DNA from: a bacterium
GTDB taxonomy: Bacteria; Margulisbacteria; Marinamargulisbacteria; UBA817; JABISL01
DNA length: 62,841 nt
Assembly: GCA_018700055.1 (NCBI GenBank)
Contig: JABISL010000053.1
Location: 1-62,841, forward strand
Direction of reading: 5' to 3'
The notes under the pieces were generated by a model that was not told the origin of the DNA, did not search any database, and was given only the letters and a program-made list of their open reading frames with translations. Shown here piece by piece: positions 27,121 through 36,546 of the stretch. The position numbers and the translations under genes were made by a program. How positions within the stretch are numbered: position 1 is the stretch's first letter; every line of letters begins with the position of its first letter.

Positions 27121-27148
27121 GCTAGCCCCCACATCGACTAGGGCTAGC
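27121..27148. repeat. Eight-base perfect inverted repeat between divergent M16 gene and tRNA-Leu
   Basis: GCTAGCCC (27121-27128) and GGGCTAGC (27141-27148) are perfect complements separated by 12 bases. It sits just upstream of the likely M16 promoter and about 35 bases before the tRNA -10. It may be an operator; it could also form a hairpin in a transcript from the longer M16 start. Confidence 0.5.
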
Positions 27149-27179
27149 AGAGCTAAGAGTGTTCGCCCCAAACCTCTTC

Positions 27180-27188
27180 TGGTATACT
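27180..27188 (+). promoter_or_regulatory. Extended -10 promoter for tRNA-Leu
   Basis: TCTGGTATACT contains a TGn extension directly before TATACT (27183-27188), five of six bases matching the -10 consensus. It lies 18 bases before the first base of the tRNA. The -35 region is poor, which fits an extended -10 promoter. Confidence 0.6.
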
Positions 27189-27206
27189 GCCTTGATCAAA
27201 ACTCTC

Positions 27207-27293
27207 GCCGAGATGGTGAAATTGGTAGACACGCTAGCTTGAGGGGTTAGTGAGCTTATGCTCATGCAGGTTCAAGTCCTGTTCTCGGCACCA
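27207..27293 (+). tRNA. tRNA-Leu (anticodon GAG)
   Basis: An 87-base class II tRNA. The acceptor stem is GCCGAGA with TCTCGGC, and the CCA end is encoded. The D-arm contains AATTGGTAGAC. The anticodon stem CTAGC/GTTAG encloses the loop TTGAGGG with anticodon GAG. A long variable arm TGAGC-TTAT-GCTCA is present. The T-arm contains GGTTCAAGTCC. The long variable arm and GAG anticodon identify leucine. It is followed after 18 bases by the phosphohexomutase gene on the same strand, so the two probably share a transcript. Confidence 0.97.
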
Positions 27294-27311
27294 AACAAAA
27301 CCTTAATTATA

Positions 27312-28772
27312 ATGACAACATTAACACCCATCACCTTTGGAACTTCGGGACACCGGGGAATCATCGCAAAATCCTTTACTACGGACCATACTCGAGCCAT
27401 TGCTCAAGCATTGGCTACCCTGTTACACAAAACAGAAGCCTCGCCCAAAGTTGGAATCGGATACGATTCACGTACAGGCAACAGCCCTACACTAGAAGAA
27501 GGGTCTTATACCAAAAGTGTTGTAGATACATTATTAGACTATGGCGTATCTGTGTGTTTTTGTAATGAACCAACACCCACCCCGGTAATCTCATGGGCTA
27601 TCGAACATCATAATTGGGATGGGGGCCTCATTTTAACTGCGTCTCATAACCCGCCCAACTATAATGGCATCAAATTTAATCCATCGGATGGCGCACCCGC
27701 ACCCGTCGAAACCACGAAAATACTGGAATCACTTGCTAACTCATATCTGCTAAATCCACCTAAACCACCCGCCAAAAAAGGAACATTAACCGCCATTTCT
27801 CTAGCCACTGAATTTGCTAGCTCAATGCATAAAAAACTAAAGGACCTACTCCCGAATATCGACCTAGATCTTCAACCCATGTCGATCATCGCCGACGCCT
27901 TACACGGGAGTGTCGCAGCTAGTTGGGACGCCTTGTTTCAAGAGTTCAACCTCATGTCCTATCAAATACTCCATCCAGATCCTCGGGCAGACTTTGGAAA
28001 TATCGAACCCAACCCCACCGCTGAAAAAGCATTAGAAACCATTCGAAAAGAACTTATTAAACACCCAGTATCCCTAAGTGTTGCAAATGATCCCGACGGC
28101 GATAGACACGTCATCCTTACCGAAAAAGGAATCCGCTTAAAGGCCGAAGAAGTGGCACTCATCATATTGGACTTTCTACAAACTCAAAACGTCCCTGTTG
28201 GTGGAATAGCCACAACACTGGCCTCATCAAACACCATCGCTACAAGCGCCACTCACCATCAACTTAGTTATTTAGAAACCAGTGTTGGATTCAAATACTT
28301 TACGCCCTTCCTCAAAAAAATGAGGAACAGTAATAAGGTTGGCATTGCCGTGGAATCGTCAGGTGGATTCAGCACCTCATTCCACACCCTCGAGAAATGC
28401 GGATTCCTTCCCGTCATCCTCTTATTACTCGACCTAAAAACAACTCAAAAAAGTCTAACTCTTCGCTTATCTGAAATACGAAAAAAATACGGAAACCCGT
28501 GTTTCACTGAACGGGCAATTTCACTAACCGAATCACAAAAAAACCTGTTTTTAGCCGATTATCTGACTTGGAGCACCCAAAAAATCCAATCCATTTGGAA
28601 TGACCCTATCCAAAAGCTAAACAAACAAGACGGGCTTAAAATCCAATTTGAGGACAACTCATGGCTATTAATCCGTCCTTCCGGAACAGAACCCGTACTC
28701 AGAGTTTATGCCGAAAGCGCCTCTGAATCAGACAATCTAAATCGTATTAGCGCCTTAGAATCCACCCTATAA
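27312..28772 (+). CDS. Phosphoglucomutase/phosphomannomutase family protein
   Basis: Alpha-D-phosphohexomutases interconvert 1- and 6-phosphosugars through a phosphoserine. The 486-residue product has the opening FGTSGHRGI, the active-site TASHNP (Ser111), the metal-binding DPDGDR (residues 260-265), a sugar-binding VESSGGFS (where many relatives have GEESGG), and the phosphate-binding RPSGTEPVLRVY. Glucose or mannose specificity is not decidable by eye. I chose the ATG at 27312, since the upstream part of the frame overlaps the tRNA. The stop overlaps the next start in TAATG. Confidence 0.92.
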   Translation: MTTLTPITFGTSGHRGIIAKSFTTDHTRAIAQALATLLHKTEASPKVGIGYDSRTGNSPTLEEGSYTKSVVDTLLDYGVSVCFCNEPTPTPVISWAIEHHNWDGGLILTASHNPPNYNGIKFNPSDGAPAPVETTKILESLANSYLLNPPKPPAKKGTLTAISLATEFASSMHKKLKDLLPNIDLDLQPMSIIADALHGSVAASWDALFQEFNLMSYQILHPDPRADFGNIEPNPTAEKALETIRKELIKHPVSLSVANDPDGDRHVILTEKGIRLKAEEVALIILDFLQTQNVPVGGIATTLASSNTIATSATHHQLSYLETSVGFKYFTPFLKKMRNSNKVGIAVESSGGFSTSFHTLEKCGFLPVILLLLDLKTTQKSLTLRLSEIRKKYGNPCFTERAISLTESQKNLFLADYLTWSTQKIQSIWNDPIQKLNKQDGLKIQFEDNSWLLIRPSGTEPVLRVYAESASESDNLNRISALESTL

Positions 28773-30109
28773 TGGCCACTTTTGACCTCATCGTAATCGG
28801 TGCTGGGTCAGGTGGACTCGCCGCAGCGAAACGGGCCGCTTCTTACGGTAAAACGGTCGCTATTTGCGAATCTGACCGTGTGGGCGGCACTTGCGTCATC
28901 TACGGATGTGTTCCCAAAAAAATTATGGTTTACGCCTCACAGTTTGCACATGCGACGAGCAATGCCAAACAATATGGCTGGGACATTAATGCAAGTTTCT
29001 CATGGGAAACACTCAAGACCAATCGAGATCAACTCATTGATCGATTGAATACGCTCCACATCTCTTTTCTAGAAAAATCAAATGTGACATTACTAACTGG
29101 GGAGGCTGTGTTTAATAACGCAAACAGCATCACTATTGAAGGCAATACTCATACTGCTGAAACCATATTAATCGCAACTGGAGGAACAGCTACTCCCCCT
29201 AAAATAGAAGGCGCTAACCATGCCGTAACATCAAACGCCTTGTTCAGCATGCCATCATTACCAGAAAGCATTGCGATCATAGGCGGAGGTTATATTGGAA
29301 TCGAATTTGCTTCAATCCTAAATGCGCTGGGGTCTAAGGTTGGCTTAATCCTCCGCAAAAACACGATCCTTAGAGGGTTCGATAACGAGTGCAGACAATG
29401 GCTCCAAACCGAACTTAGTCAATCCGGAATAAACATCCTAACAGAAACCGAAGTGACACAAATTAAAATCGAGGGATCACTTAAAAAACTATCCCTTTCT
29501 ACGGGAGAATCTCTATCGGTTCAAGAGACATTGTTTGCGATTGGGCGACACCCAAATACAAACACCCTCAACCTCGCCCCAATTGGGGTAAAAACAGACT
29601 CCAATGGCGCTATTCAAGTCGACGACAGTTACCAAACCAGCGCCCCTCATATTTTTGCACTGGGAGACTGTACAAACCGAGTCAACCTAACGCCTGTTGC
29701 AATCGCCGAAGGGCGGGCATTTGCAGACACCCAGTTTGGAAATAATCCTCAATCGGTAAGTTACACCAATATCCCTACCGCCGTATTCACAACACCAGAG
29801 TTAGGAACCGTTGGCCTCAGCCAAGAAGAGGCAACCAACACTTATGGGGACACGGACATTAAAGTCTACAAAACCGATTTCAAAGCACTATTTCATAGCC
29901 TGACAGGCCAAACAACGCGCACCTACATGAAACTCATTGTCCAAAAATCTACCGATAAAGTCTTGGGCGCACATATGATCGGTGACGGTGCCGGCGAAAT
30001 ATGCCAGTCATTAGCCATTGCGTTACAAATGGGTGCTACTAAAGCAGATTTCGACAGAACAATGGCCTTGCATCCCTCTTCCGCTGAAGAATTTGTAACG
30101 ATGCGCTAA
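28772..30109 (+). CDS. gor: Glutathione-disulfide reductase
   Basis: This flavoenzyme keeps glutathione reduced with NADPH. The 445-residue product has the FAD motif GAGSGG near residue 10 and the redox-active pair in GGTCVIYGCVPKK (Cys41, Cys46). It has an NADPH-binding fold GGGYIGIEFASIL followed by arginine-containing LRKNTILRGFD, and a FAD segment FALGDCT. The C-terminal LHPSSAEEFVTMR is the glutathione-reductase type of interface motif rather than that of lipoamide dehydrogenase. Glutathione itself as substrate is inferred from these motifs. Confidence 0.93.
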   Translation: MATFDLIVIGAGSGGLAAAKRAASYGKTVAICESDRVGGTCVIYGCVPKKIMVYASQFAHATSNAKQYGWDINASFSWETLKTNRDQLIDRLNTLHISFLEKSNVTLLTGEAVFNNANSITIEGNTHTAETILIATGGTATPPKIEGANHAVTSNALFSMPSLPESIAIIGGGYIGIEFASILNALGSKVGLILRKNTILRGFDNECRQWLQTELSQSGINILTETEVTQIKIEGSLKKLSLSTGESLSVQETLFAIGRHPNTNTLNLAPIGVKTDSNGAIQVDDSYQTSAPHIFALGDCTNRVNLTPVAIAEGRAFADTQFGNNPQSVSYTNIPTAVFTTPELGTVGLSQEEATNTYGDTDIKVYKTDFKALFHSLTGQTTRTYMKLIVQKSTDKVLGAHMIGDGAGEICQSLAIALQMGATKADFDRTMALHPSSAEEFVTMR

Positions 30110-31575
30110 GTCTGCTCTTTTGGCAGGCGCAGTGTCAGTAAAAGACTCGTTGGAGAAATACAGGATTCTTCAAATGACCCGCCACTACGCAGAAGTACTG
30201 ATAGAGAAAACGGCATCGTTTCACCCAATGAGGCAAGATGATCAATGTTAGATACTGAGACTTTCCAATGCAAACACACCCAATTTGGAGTAGCTTCACA
30301 GGAACCCGTCACCGCCTCTATTTGGTAACGTCGAAGCATTTGAACCACCATCATAGTAATCACATACGATACAACATCAGAAGACGCAGAAACTCGATAT
30401 TTAGATTGTATTAAGTCCTTGATATTATTCTCTGAAATCGGAAGCCATTTCAAAATTGGTAATAGTTGTTGAAGCACATCACTAATACAAAACACATCTG
30501 ATTCCACACTTAGTCGCGCCCGCATCAATAACTGACGAATAGAATATAGCACCCCTCTCAATGAGTCCAAAGACGCCTTCCATCCCTCCGAATCCAGAGT
30601 TCGTTTAGACCCCGACAATTGAGCCAATAATGCCACTATCTCTTCTTGATCAAATGAAAAGCCCATCACCCATTCCAATTGATCATTTACTTGAGTCTCC
30701 AGAGCTAAAATTTGATCCTTATTATGGCGCTTCAAACGAGTCACCTTTTCAACAAACCCGTTCAACAAATACCCTAACTGAAAAAAATCATCCCTGCCTG
30801 ATCCTGAGAATCCTGAAAACTCCCCACCAGACTTCAACAACTGAACCCCTTTTTTAAGCGCCGACAATGGGGCTAAAAGTCGAGTCACTGCCCACTGAAA
30901 TACAGTGAGACTAATCCCTAACAACCCCAAAAACAAATAAATACTCAACACCCGAATTTTGGCAATTTCCTTTATTACCCACCCCATAGAAACGGCAACA
31001 ATCGCATACCCTACCACCTTCGGGTCCTGAGAGGACAAATACAATAACGATTCCTCATCAGGAACCATGCTCACACGACTAGTAATTGGCGCCGTCAAAT
31101 AGAGAATCGGGTAAGGCAAATACTGAATTCGAACCGAAGACATTTGATAGCCAGATACAATTCTGGAAAACGGAGTGGTCGTTAACAACTTACTTACCCG
31201 ACGAAGGTCAAAAGTCCTCCGACGATCCAAAACAAAAACATTGGGCTCAAAGTTTTGATACCTCAGCACCGCTGTAAACAACACTTCGTCATCTTTCATC
31301 ACCCCATCCAACAAAGACGTAAGTCGCCCCCTATCTTCCTCTAACACACCTGTCTCGGAGTTAAACGCCAAATTCTGTACCAAAGAAATACCTTTGGACT
31401 CCAACGTTTGCGTATATAACGATTCTTGATACTGCAAATAAACAGGAATCATCACCATAAATCCCAGTACAAACATCGCCGACAACAAGCCTAAAAGCTT
31501 GTATTTAAGCGAAAAATTAGTATAGGGGTAAAATATCGAAGGAAACCGGATCAAAATACTGCCCTCTAAACGCAT
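30106..31575 (-). CDS. Two-pass membrane sensor protein, degenerate histidine-kinase-like
   Basis: The 489-residue product has a first membrane helix at about residues 26-48 (LLGLLSAMFVLGFMVMIPVYL), an extracytoplasmic domain of about 170 residues, a second helix around IYLFLGLLGISLTVFQWAV, and a HAMP-like linker. A cytoplasmic coiled coil and an alpha/beta region ending LLLTLRLPKE follow. That end resembles the last strand of a histidine-kinase ATPase domain. I see no clear phospho-accepting histidine motif and no N or G boxes, so it may be a non-catalytic sensor. Its start overlaps the upstream secreted-protein gene by 59 bases, which ties it to the surface-fibre locus. Confidence 0.6.
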   Translation of the reverse strand: MRLEGSILIRFPSIFYPYTNFSLKYKLLGLLSAMFVLGFMVMIPVYLQYQESLYTQTLESKGISLVQNLAFNSETGVLEEDRGRLTSLLDGVMKDDEVLFTAVLRYQNFEPNVFVLDRRRTFDLRRVSKLLTTTPFSRIVSGYQMSSVRIQYLPYPILYLTAPITSRVSMVPDEESLLYLSSQDPKVVGYAIVAVSMGWVIKEIAKIRVLSIYLFLGLLGISLTVFQWAVTRLLAPLSALKKGVQLLKSGGEFSGFSGSGRDDFFQLGYLLNGFVEKVTRLKRHNKDQILALETQVNDQLEWVMGFSFDQEEIVALLAQLSGSKRTLDSEGWKASLDSLRGVLYSIRQLLMRARLSVESDVFCISDVLQQLLPILKWLPISENNIKDLIQSKYRVSASSDVVSYVITMMVVQMLRRYQIEAVTGSCEATPNWVCLHWKVSVSNIDHLASLGETMPFSLSVLLRSGGSFEESCISPTSLLLTLRLPKEQT

Positions 31576-32467
31576 GACTGGTTTTTTTAAGTATCATTCT
31601 TATTTTGTGAACATGTGACATCACCTTATAATCCGTCTGAAACATTGGCGTAAACTGAATACCCTCAACATTATGTAAATCCATAGCGACATCATCAATC
31701 ATATAAACATAATCAATTTTGGTCTTAGCCTGTTTATTTTCATGCATTAAAAAACCTTCATTTTCTGAATACGCAAGAATCTGATATGGAACATTGCTAC
31801 GAACAAACAGGTCATATTCTAAAAATTCACCTTCATTAATATAATCAAAGCCATAATTAACCGTTGCAGAATCCCCATAATCATCATCACCTACCGAAAA
31901 CTGAGACACCTTATCCACCTGAATACGAATTGGAATAGACACCTTACGAGACGACTGTACCGATAAAGAGTTAGTAAACTCACCCTCATACAATGTCATT
32001 TCAACAGTATCTGTATAAACACCAGGGGCGAGCATTTGTTGAGAAGGAACCCTCATATAAATTGCGTGTTGGTTGGGAGGCGACCCCGTAGAAATTTGAC
32101 CTTGAACAACCTCATTTAAGCTTCCTAGCTCAGGAAGGTCTTTTAAAAAAAACTGACTATTGAGTGTGCCATAGAGTTGATAATGAATTGTCTTCCCATC
32201 TACCGTCTTGGCTTCACGGTCAAATAAATCACTCCCCCCTTTGGAAAAGGTCAAAAAGTAATTGCCCGTATACCCTGTATTCTGGGACACATCGAACAAT
32301 ATATCCTGGAGATAATCAGTATCATCAAAAGGGTTATAATTATCCCCCATAGGGGTTTTCCATATGACAGGAGACACGTGAATATCAAATTGACTCAATG
32401 CCGTAACAGTAGGAACGAATCCCAACGTCAAACAAAATAGTCCAATCAAAATGTGTTTTATAGTCAT
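31517..32467 (-). CDS. Secreted beta-rich protein of a chaperone/pilin locus
   Basis: The 316-residue product has a clear signal peptide (ILIGLFCLTLGFVPTVTA). The mature part is beta-rich with few cysteines. YTDTVEMTLYEG followed by a short SIPIRIQV strand resembles the end of spore-coat-U/pilin-like domains. A second domain follows and ends SFDILPLY. The position after a PapD-type chaperone suggests a tip or adaptor subunit, but I cannot assign a family. The 3' end overlaps the downstream sensor gene. Confidence 0.65.
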   Translation of the reverse strand: MTIKHILIGLFCLTLGFVPTVTALSQFDIHVSPVIWKTPMGDNYNPFDDTDYLQDILFDVSQNTGYTGNYFLTFSKGGSDLFDREAKTVDGKTIHYQLYGTLNSQFFLKDLPELGSLNEVVQGQISTGSPPNQHAIYMRVPSQQMLAPGVYTDTVEMTLYEGEFTNSLSVQSSRKVSIPIRIQVDKVSQFSVGDDDYGDSATVNYGFDYINEGEFLEYDLFVRSNVPYQILAYSENEGFLMHENKQAKTKIDYVYMIDDVAMDLHNVEGIQFTPMFQTDYKVMSHVHKIRMILKKTSHAFRGQYFDPVSFDILPLY

Positions 32468-32493
32468 AATAACCCTCCTTCTACTAATACTGT

Positions 32494-33255
32494 CTAAATT
32501 CGCTCACCGGTCACTGGACCAACCGTCAGCTTTTTAGGCCATTCAATCAAAAATACCCGATTAGAGTTCGCCAACATATTATTCGACGATGCAAGGACAG
32601 GATCCGTCACAATAATATTCTTGCCAGACCCGTCCGTCGGAGACACCCTCAATCGAGTGTTCTTAATAATAGTGTGAGCCAATCCACGATTACGAATAGT
32701 TACCTTCATCATTGTCTTGCCGTCTTTTTTGAATGGTTCAATCGAGTCCACCATCACATCAGGCTTAGCACCTGAGGGTGTCACATAGGCCGCTTTTACA
32801 ACCTTCGTTAAGGCTAGTAGCTTAACCGTCATACTCTGCTCCAAATCATCATCATCATCATCACCAAGAGCCAAATTTAATTGCTCCACGACAATACGAA
32901 ACGCCAGCTCTTGATCTGGATGCTTATCACCTATCCAAGTCACTGTTGCAACCTGTTGTTCCCCCGGTTGAAGAAGTAATTGATTTGGATAAATCAAAAA
33001 ATTATCCTCTTCTGCTAGGATATCAGACCCTTCATCAGAGATTGTCCGTCGCCTAGCATATACCTCTACAGCCATCATCTTTTCCGTGTTATTCGTTACA
33101 AACAAATTCCGATTGGCCCCACGCCCCGAAGGCGAAAAATATTCATTCGAAAGCTCAATTCGAAGTGCCATTGCAGGTGTCGACAAAACAAACAGGGCTA
33201 ACAAACCCAACATAACACTAAATATTAGCTGACTCCTTTCCTTTAATTTAAGCAT
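32494..33255 (-). CDS. PapD-like periplasmic pilus-assembly chaperone
   Basis: Such chaperones donate a beta strand to pilin-like subunits in the periplasm. The product has a signal peptide (LIFSVMLGLLALFVLSTPAMA) and an immunoglobulin-like N-domain opening RIELSNEYFSPSGRG. YPNQLLLQPGEQQVATVTW with ELAFRIVVEQL is a pattern shared by the archaic/alternative chaperone-usher chaperones. I chose the ATG at 33255, with GGAAGGGG six bases upstream; a second possible start at 33303 also has a GGAG. An aspartate run (DDDDD) near the middle is odd. No usher gene lies in the window. Confidence 0.78.
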   Translation of the reverse strand: MLKLKERSQLIFSVMLGLLALFVLSTPAMALRIELSNEYFSPSGRGANRNLFVTNNTEKMMAVEVYARRRTISDEGSDILAEEDNFLIYPNQLLLQPGEQQVATVTWIGDKHPDQELAFRIVVEQLNLALGDDDDDDLEQSMTVKLLALTKVVKAAYVTPSGAKPDVMVDSIEPFKKDGKTMMKVTIRNRGLAHTIIKNTRLRVSPTDGSGKNIIVTDPVLASSNNMLANSNRVFLIEWPKKLTVGPVTGERI

Positions 33256-33320
33256 CTTATTCCCCTTCCTTTCATTTAATTTATTTTCCAGTAAATTGAT
33301 CATTTTAATTAGGTCTCCTC

Positions 33321-33905
33321 TTATAAATCCGATACAACAAACGTCAATACATCTTTGAATGTCCCAAAAAACAACTTATTATTCGCCCGAGTATGCATCA
33401 TGACATTAAAGTCTGTATCGATGGTCGACTCTGCCACTTCCGAAGCAAACTTAACCATTCGGGGCACGGTCAAAACCAACCCCCGCCTTTCTGACGCAGG
33501 AGGAATTTCCCCGCCCATTGTCCCTTCTCCTCCTCTCTCAATATCCAGTTCATAATCAATAGCATCCCCTCGTTTAACACGTTCGGGGTACACGCCTCCA
33601 TAAAGCCGAACCAGTTTTCCCTCAGTTTGACTCTTTAACGTAATCGAAAATCCACTGGGATCATTATTGCTAATAATAAATCGCGCCGCTAAAATCCCAC
33701 TTGGTGGGGTATCGTAAGTCCTTAACTCAGGTAAGACGCTGGACAAGTTATCGAAAGGAATAACCCGGATATCCAAAATACTATCCACGTCACCAGCAGG
33801 CGACGACACGCCTGAAACGCCCGCCAACGCAAGAGGGGACAACCATAGAATTCCCCAGGTAACCATCATCATAATAATTGTTAAAAATCTAATCATACAC
33901 CTCAA
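33321..33905 (-). CDS. Secreted pilin-like protein, paralogue B
   Basis: The 194-residue product has a signal peptide (residues about 5-28) and a single predicted beta-sandwich. It aligns along its length with the next upstream gene product: both share SILD near the N-terminus, an LRxYxTP motif, GxYP, IDYxxDxExG, a GxxIP segment, the VxEST strand and an ending with FxDxxTxxVxDL. The pair is therefore a local duplication. Placed before a PapD-type chaperone, the two are best read as fibre subunits. The family itself is unknown to me. Confidence 0.7.
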   Translation of the reverse strand: MRCMIRFLTIIMMMVTWGILWLSPLALAGVSGVSSPAGDVDSILDIRVIPFDNLSSVLPELRTYDTPPSGILAARFIISNNDPSGFSITLKSQTEGKLVRLYGGVYPERVKRGDAIDYELDIERGGEGTMGGEIPPASERRGLVLTVPRMVKFASEVAESTIDTDFNVMMHTRANNKLFFGTFKDVLTFVVSDL

Positions 33906-33945
33906 TTATCGATAATATGCGATAAATGTTTATTAAAAACTCAGG

Positions 33946-34500
33946 TCAAAGATCCCGAACTTCCACGGTAATCGTGTCTTGAAAAACCCCATGAAAAAGA
34001 TCCAGCTTGGCAGTCGTATGAATTTCAATAAAAAACTCAGCGTTTTCAGTACTTTCTGTCACGTTATCATCGAACAATATTTCATAAGGAGCTTCCGAAA
34101 CATCAAAGCCTCGCATCTCTCCCTCAACCGGAATATCCGTGCCATAAACGCCTGATGCCCCTTGTTCTAGGTCCATAGTGTAATCAATGTAATGTCCCAC
34201 TTGAGCGGAAGAGGGGTAAGCCCCATCATAAAACTCCAAACGCCCCCCGCGATCACTAGTAATCTGAACACCATAGCCATGCATATCATTAGCATCAATT
34301 TCTACTCTAGAAATACGAGATCCACCGGCAGGCGTACTATACAAACGCAAATCCGAAACGTCTGATACAAGCTCGTTATCATCCGTTACCACAACATCCA
34401 AAATCGAGCCCACACCGCCATCAATAAGCGCGCCACCATAGACCAAAGAATGGGTAACAAAACCTACACAAATAAAAATAGTTAATATTAACTGTCGCAT
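33946..34500 (-). CDS. Secreted pilin-like protein, paralogue A
   Basis: The 184-residue product begins with a signal peptide (LILTIFICVGFVTHSLVYG). The mature domain is acidic and beta-rich and is a diverged copy of the neighbouring 33321-33905 product, sharing the YxTP, IDY, VTEST and final DTITVEVRDL positions. It is the first gene of the five-gene locus, with a GGAGGGGCAT stretch before its ATG. A major-subunit role is inferred from order and duplication only. Confidence 0.7.
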   Translation of the reverse strand: MRQLILTIFICVGFVTHSLVYGGALIDGGVGSILDVVVTDDNELVSDVSDLRLYSTPAGGSRISRVEIDANDMHGYGVQITSDRGGRLEFYDGAYPSSAQVGHYIDYTMDLEQGASGVYGTDIPVEGEMRGFDVSEAPYEILFDDNVTESTENAEFFIEIHTTAKLDLFHGVFQDTITVEVRDL

Positions 34501-34558
34501 ATGCCCCTCCTTCTAAAGAACGTATCGCACAATTAGTTATTCCCTATCTATAGTCACC

Positions 34559-35626
34559 CTAAACATTTTTCGAGGTCGTGGATTGAAGCGCCTCAACTAC
34601 TCGATCCCCAACTTCTGACGTACTCATTCCCATTTTGCCAGCGGCCATAGAATCCATTGTTTGTATCACCGATATCTTGGCTGTCTCTAGGGCCTTAGCC
34701 GCTTCAGTCTCACCAAAATAATCCAACATTAAATGAGCCGCTCCAATCGCCGCCATCGGATTAATCTGATCTAATCCCGTAAAGTTAGGGGCTGTGCCAC
34801 CAATTGGCTCAAACATCGACAACCCTTCTGGGTTAATATTCGCTCCTGCAGCAACGCCCATCCCACCCTGAGTAACCGCCGCTAAGTCCGTAATAATATC
34901 GCCAAACATGTTCCCTGTGACAATAACATCAAAGCGTTCCGGACACTCGACCATATAGATACAAACAGCATCCACATGTACATAATCAATCTCAACATCT
35001 GAGTATTCATCATGCAACTCATTCATCACTCGTTCCCACAAGTCATAGACATAAGTCAGTACGTTTGTTTTCCCACATAAGGTCAGTTTTTTACGCCGCT
35101 TCTGAGCTGTTTCATACGCAAACCGAACGCAACGCTCGACCTGTTTCCGGGTATAAATCATAGATTGTGTCGCAACTTCTTCGGGGGTACCTTTATCCTC
35201 AAAGCTTCCAACCCCTGTATACAAACCACCTGTGTTCTCACGAATCACAACATAATCAATATCTTCGGGACGCTTGTCCTTTAGCGGTGTATATACATTT
35301 GGGTATAAGCGAACCGGTCGATAATTAATGTACTGATCAAGATCAAAGCGCATCTTCAACAGAATCCCTTTTTCCAAGATTCCCGGAGTCACTTCTGTAT
35401 GACCAATCGCTCCAAGGTATATCCCATCATGTGCCTTTAGGGTGGCAATATCTTCTTCCTCAAGTAATTTCCCCGTTGATTTGTAACGGTCACCACTCAA
35501 GTCCATTTCAGTAAAAGACAAGTCTAATGAATAGATGTCGTCTACTGCACGCAAACATTTCAGTCCTTCGCGAATAACCTCCGGACCCGTACCATCTCCA
35601 CCAACTACAGCTATGGAATACCCCAT
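34559..35626 (-). CDS. leuB: Isocitrate/isopropylmalate dehydrogenase family, probably 3-isopropylmalate dehydrogenase
   Basis: Beta-decarboxylating dehydrogenases of this family oxidise isopropylmalate, isocitrate or tartrate with NAD(P)+. The 355-residue protein has the opening GDGTGPEVI, the substrate loop LLKMRFDLDQYINYRPVRLYP, RENTGGLYTG, KTNVLTYV, DAVCIYMV and GNMFGDIITDLAA. The cofactor loop is PIGGTAPNFTGLDQINPMAAIGAA. The sequence favours isopropylmalate dehydrogenase, but no leuA, leuC or leuD is adjacent, so substrate choice stays open. A strong AGGAGG precedes the ATG. Confidence 0.75.
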   Translation of the reverse strand: MGYSIAVVGGDGTGPEVIREGLKCLRAVDDIYSLDLSFTEMDLSGDRYKSTGKLLEEEDIATLKAHDGIYLGAIGHTEVTPGILEKGILLKMRFDLDQYINYRPVRLYPNVYTPLKDKRPEDIDYVVIRENTGGLYTGVGSFEDKGTPEEVATQSMIYTRKQVERCVRFAYETAQKRRKKLTLCGKTNVLTYVYDLWERVMNELHDEYSDVEIDYVHVDAVCIYMVECPERFDVIVTGNMFGDIITDLAAVTQGGMGVAAGANINPEGLSMFEPIGGTAPNFTGLDQINPMAAIGAAHLMLDYFGETEAAKALETAKISVIQTMDSMAAGKMGMSTSEVGDRVVEALQSTTSKNV

Positions 35627-35703
35627 GTTTGCCTCCTAAATAAAATCAGCCAATACTATACCATATCCCTACTCATCACCTTAATGGTTTTGCCCATTTG
35701 TGA

Positions 35704-35716
35704 GATACTAGCAGCA
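35704..35716 (+). promoter_or_regulatory. Putative -10 close to the start of the duplicated-domain gene
   Basis: GATACT (35704-35709) lies six bases before the ATG at 35716, with a weak TTAATG 17 bases further upstream. No Shine-Dalgarno sequence is present, which fits a leaderless mRNA. Confidence 0.35.
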
Positions 35717-36546
35717 TGGCCCAACTAACCGAACTTAGCCACTTTATAGAAACGGACGACATAAAAGGGTTCTTAAAAACCTACATGATCCTATTAAAAG
35801 AAGGCTTCACACTATCTATTCCGTTAGAGACTGATGTCAAAAAAGTCGTCGAGGCATGGACTCAAATTGTATCGCGTATATCCCGTCGATTTGAAGATAG
35901 TTTCGTCATTAACCTAAGCAAATTATGGTTAATATCCATCAACAAAATTGGCGCCACCGTAGATGACACTTTTCCGTTGCGAATGATCCAACAGTTAGAC
36001 CCAGATTACATCGATGAAGACCAACCTGACACATTACCCTCCCCCCAAACCAAACCCAGTAGTAACGGGTCACTAAAAATCAGACTACCTGAAATAAATG
36101 GCACCGAGAAACCCAATGAGATATCAAGTAATATTTCACCTGATTACTATGCCTATGAAGCCGCTCAAAAAACAGTAGTGCCCAAAACAGACGCTATCGA
36201 GAATGACATCCAAGAAGCGATTGGATCAGACAATCCAAATGGATTCTTAGTTCACTATCTATCGCAAGTTAGACTTGGAAAATCCCCTAAATTGCCCATG
36301 AGCTCTGTCCTTAATATTATTCAAACGCAGTGGGAAGAAATTCTATTGAGCGACCTGGAAGTACATCCCAGTGATGAGTTTATCGATCAAGTAAGTGCTA
36401 TTTGGTTCCATGCAGTAAATCAAAAAGGACTCCCCCATACAGGAGAATCCCAAGAAGACATGTTGATCTTCTTGATGTCTCGTTATGAAGAACCTGCCCG
36501 TAAACCAAACAAAGTACCGCTTCTCAACCGATTATTTCGCTCATGA
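35716..36546 (+). CDS. Protein with two internal repeats, coupled to an ABC exporter
   Basis: I do not recognise a family for this 276-residue protein. It contains the same helical domain twice. The first starts at GFLKTYMILLKEG (from residue 18) and the second at GFLVHYLSQVRLG (from residue 176). In each copy a P-x-x-x-V segment, a WxxI/WEEI helix and a final helix with LWxxxINKIG or IWFHAVNQKG follow. A polar linker rich in Pro, Ser and Asn joins the copies. There is no signal peptide or membrane segment. Its stop overlaps the ABC-exporter start (ATGA), so it is likely made in step with the transporter. Confidence 0.7.
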   Translation: MAQLTELSHFIETDDIKGFLKTYMILLKEGFTLSIPLETDVKKVVEAWTQIVSRISRRFEDSFVINLSKLWLISINKIGATVDDTFPLRMIQQLDPDYIDEDQPDTLPSPQTKPSSNGSLKIRLPEINGTEKPNEISSNISPDYYAYEAAQKTVVPKTDAIENDIQEAIGSDNPNGFLVHYLSQVRLGKSPKLPMSSVLNIIQTQWEEILLSDLEVHPSDEFIDQVSAIWFHAVNQKGLPHTGESQEDMLIFLMSRYEEPARKPNKVPLLNRLFRS

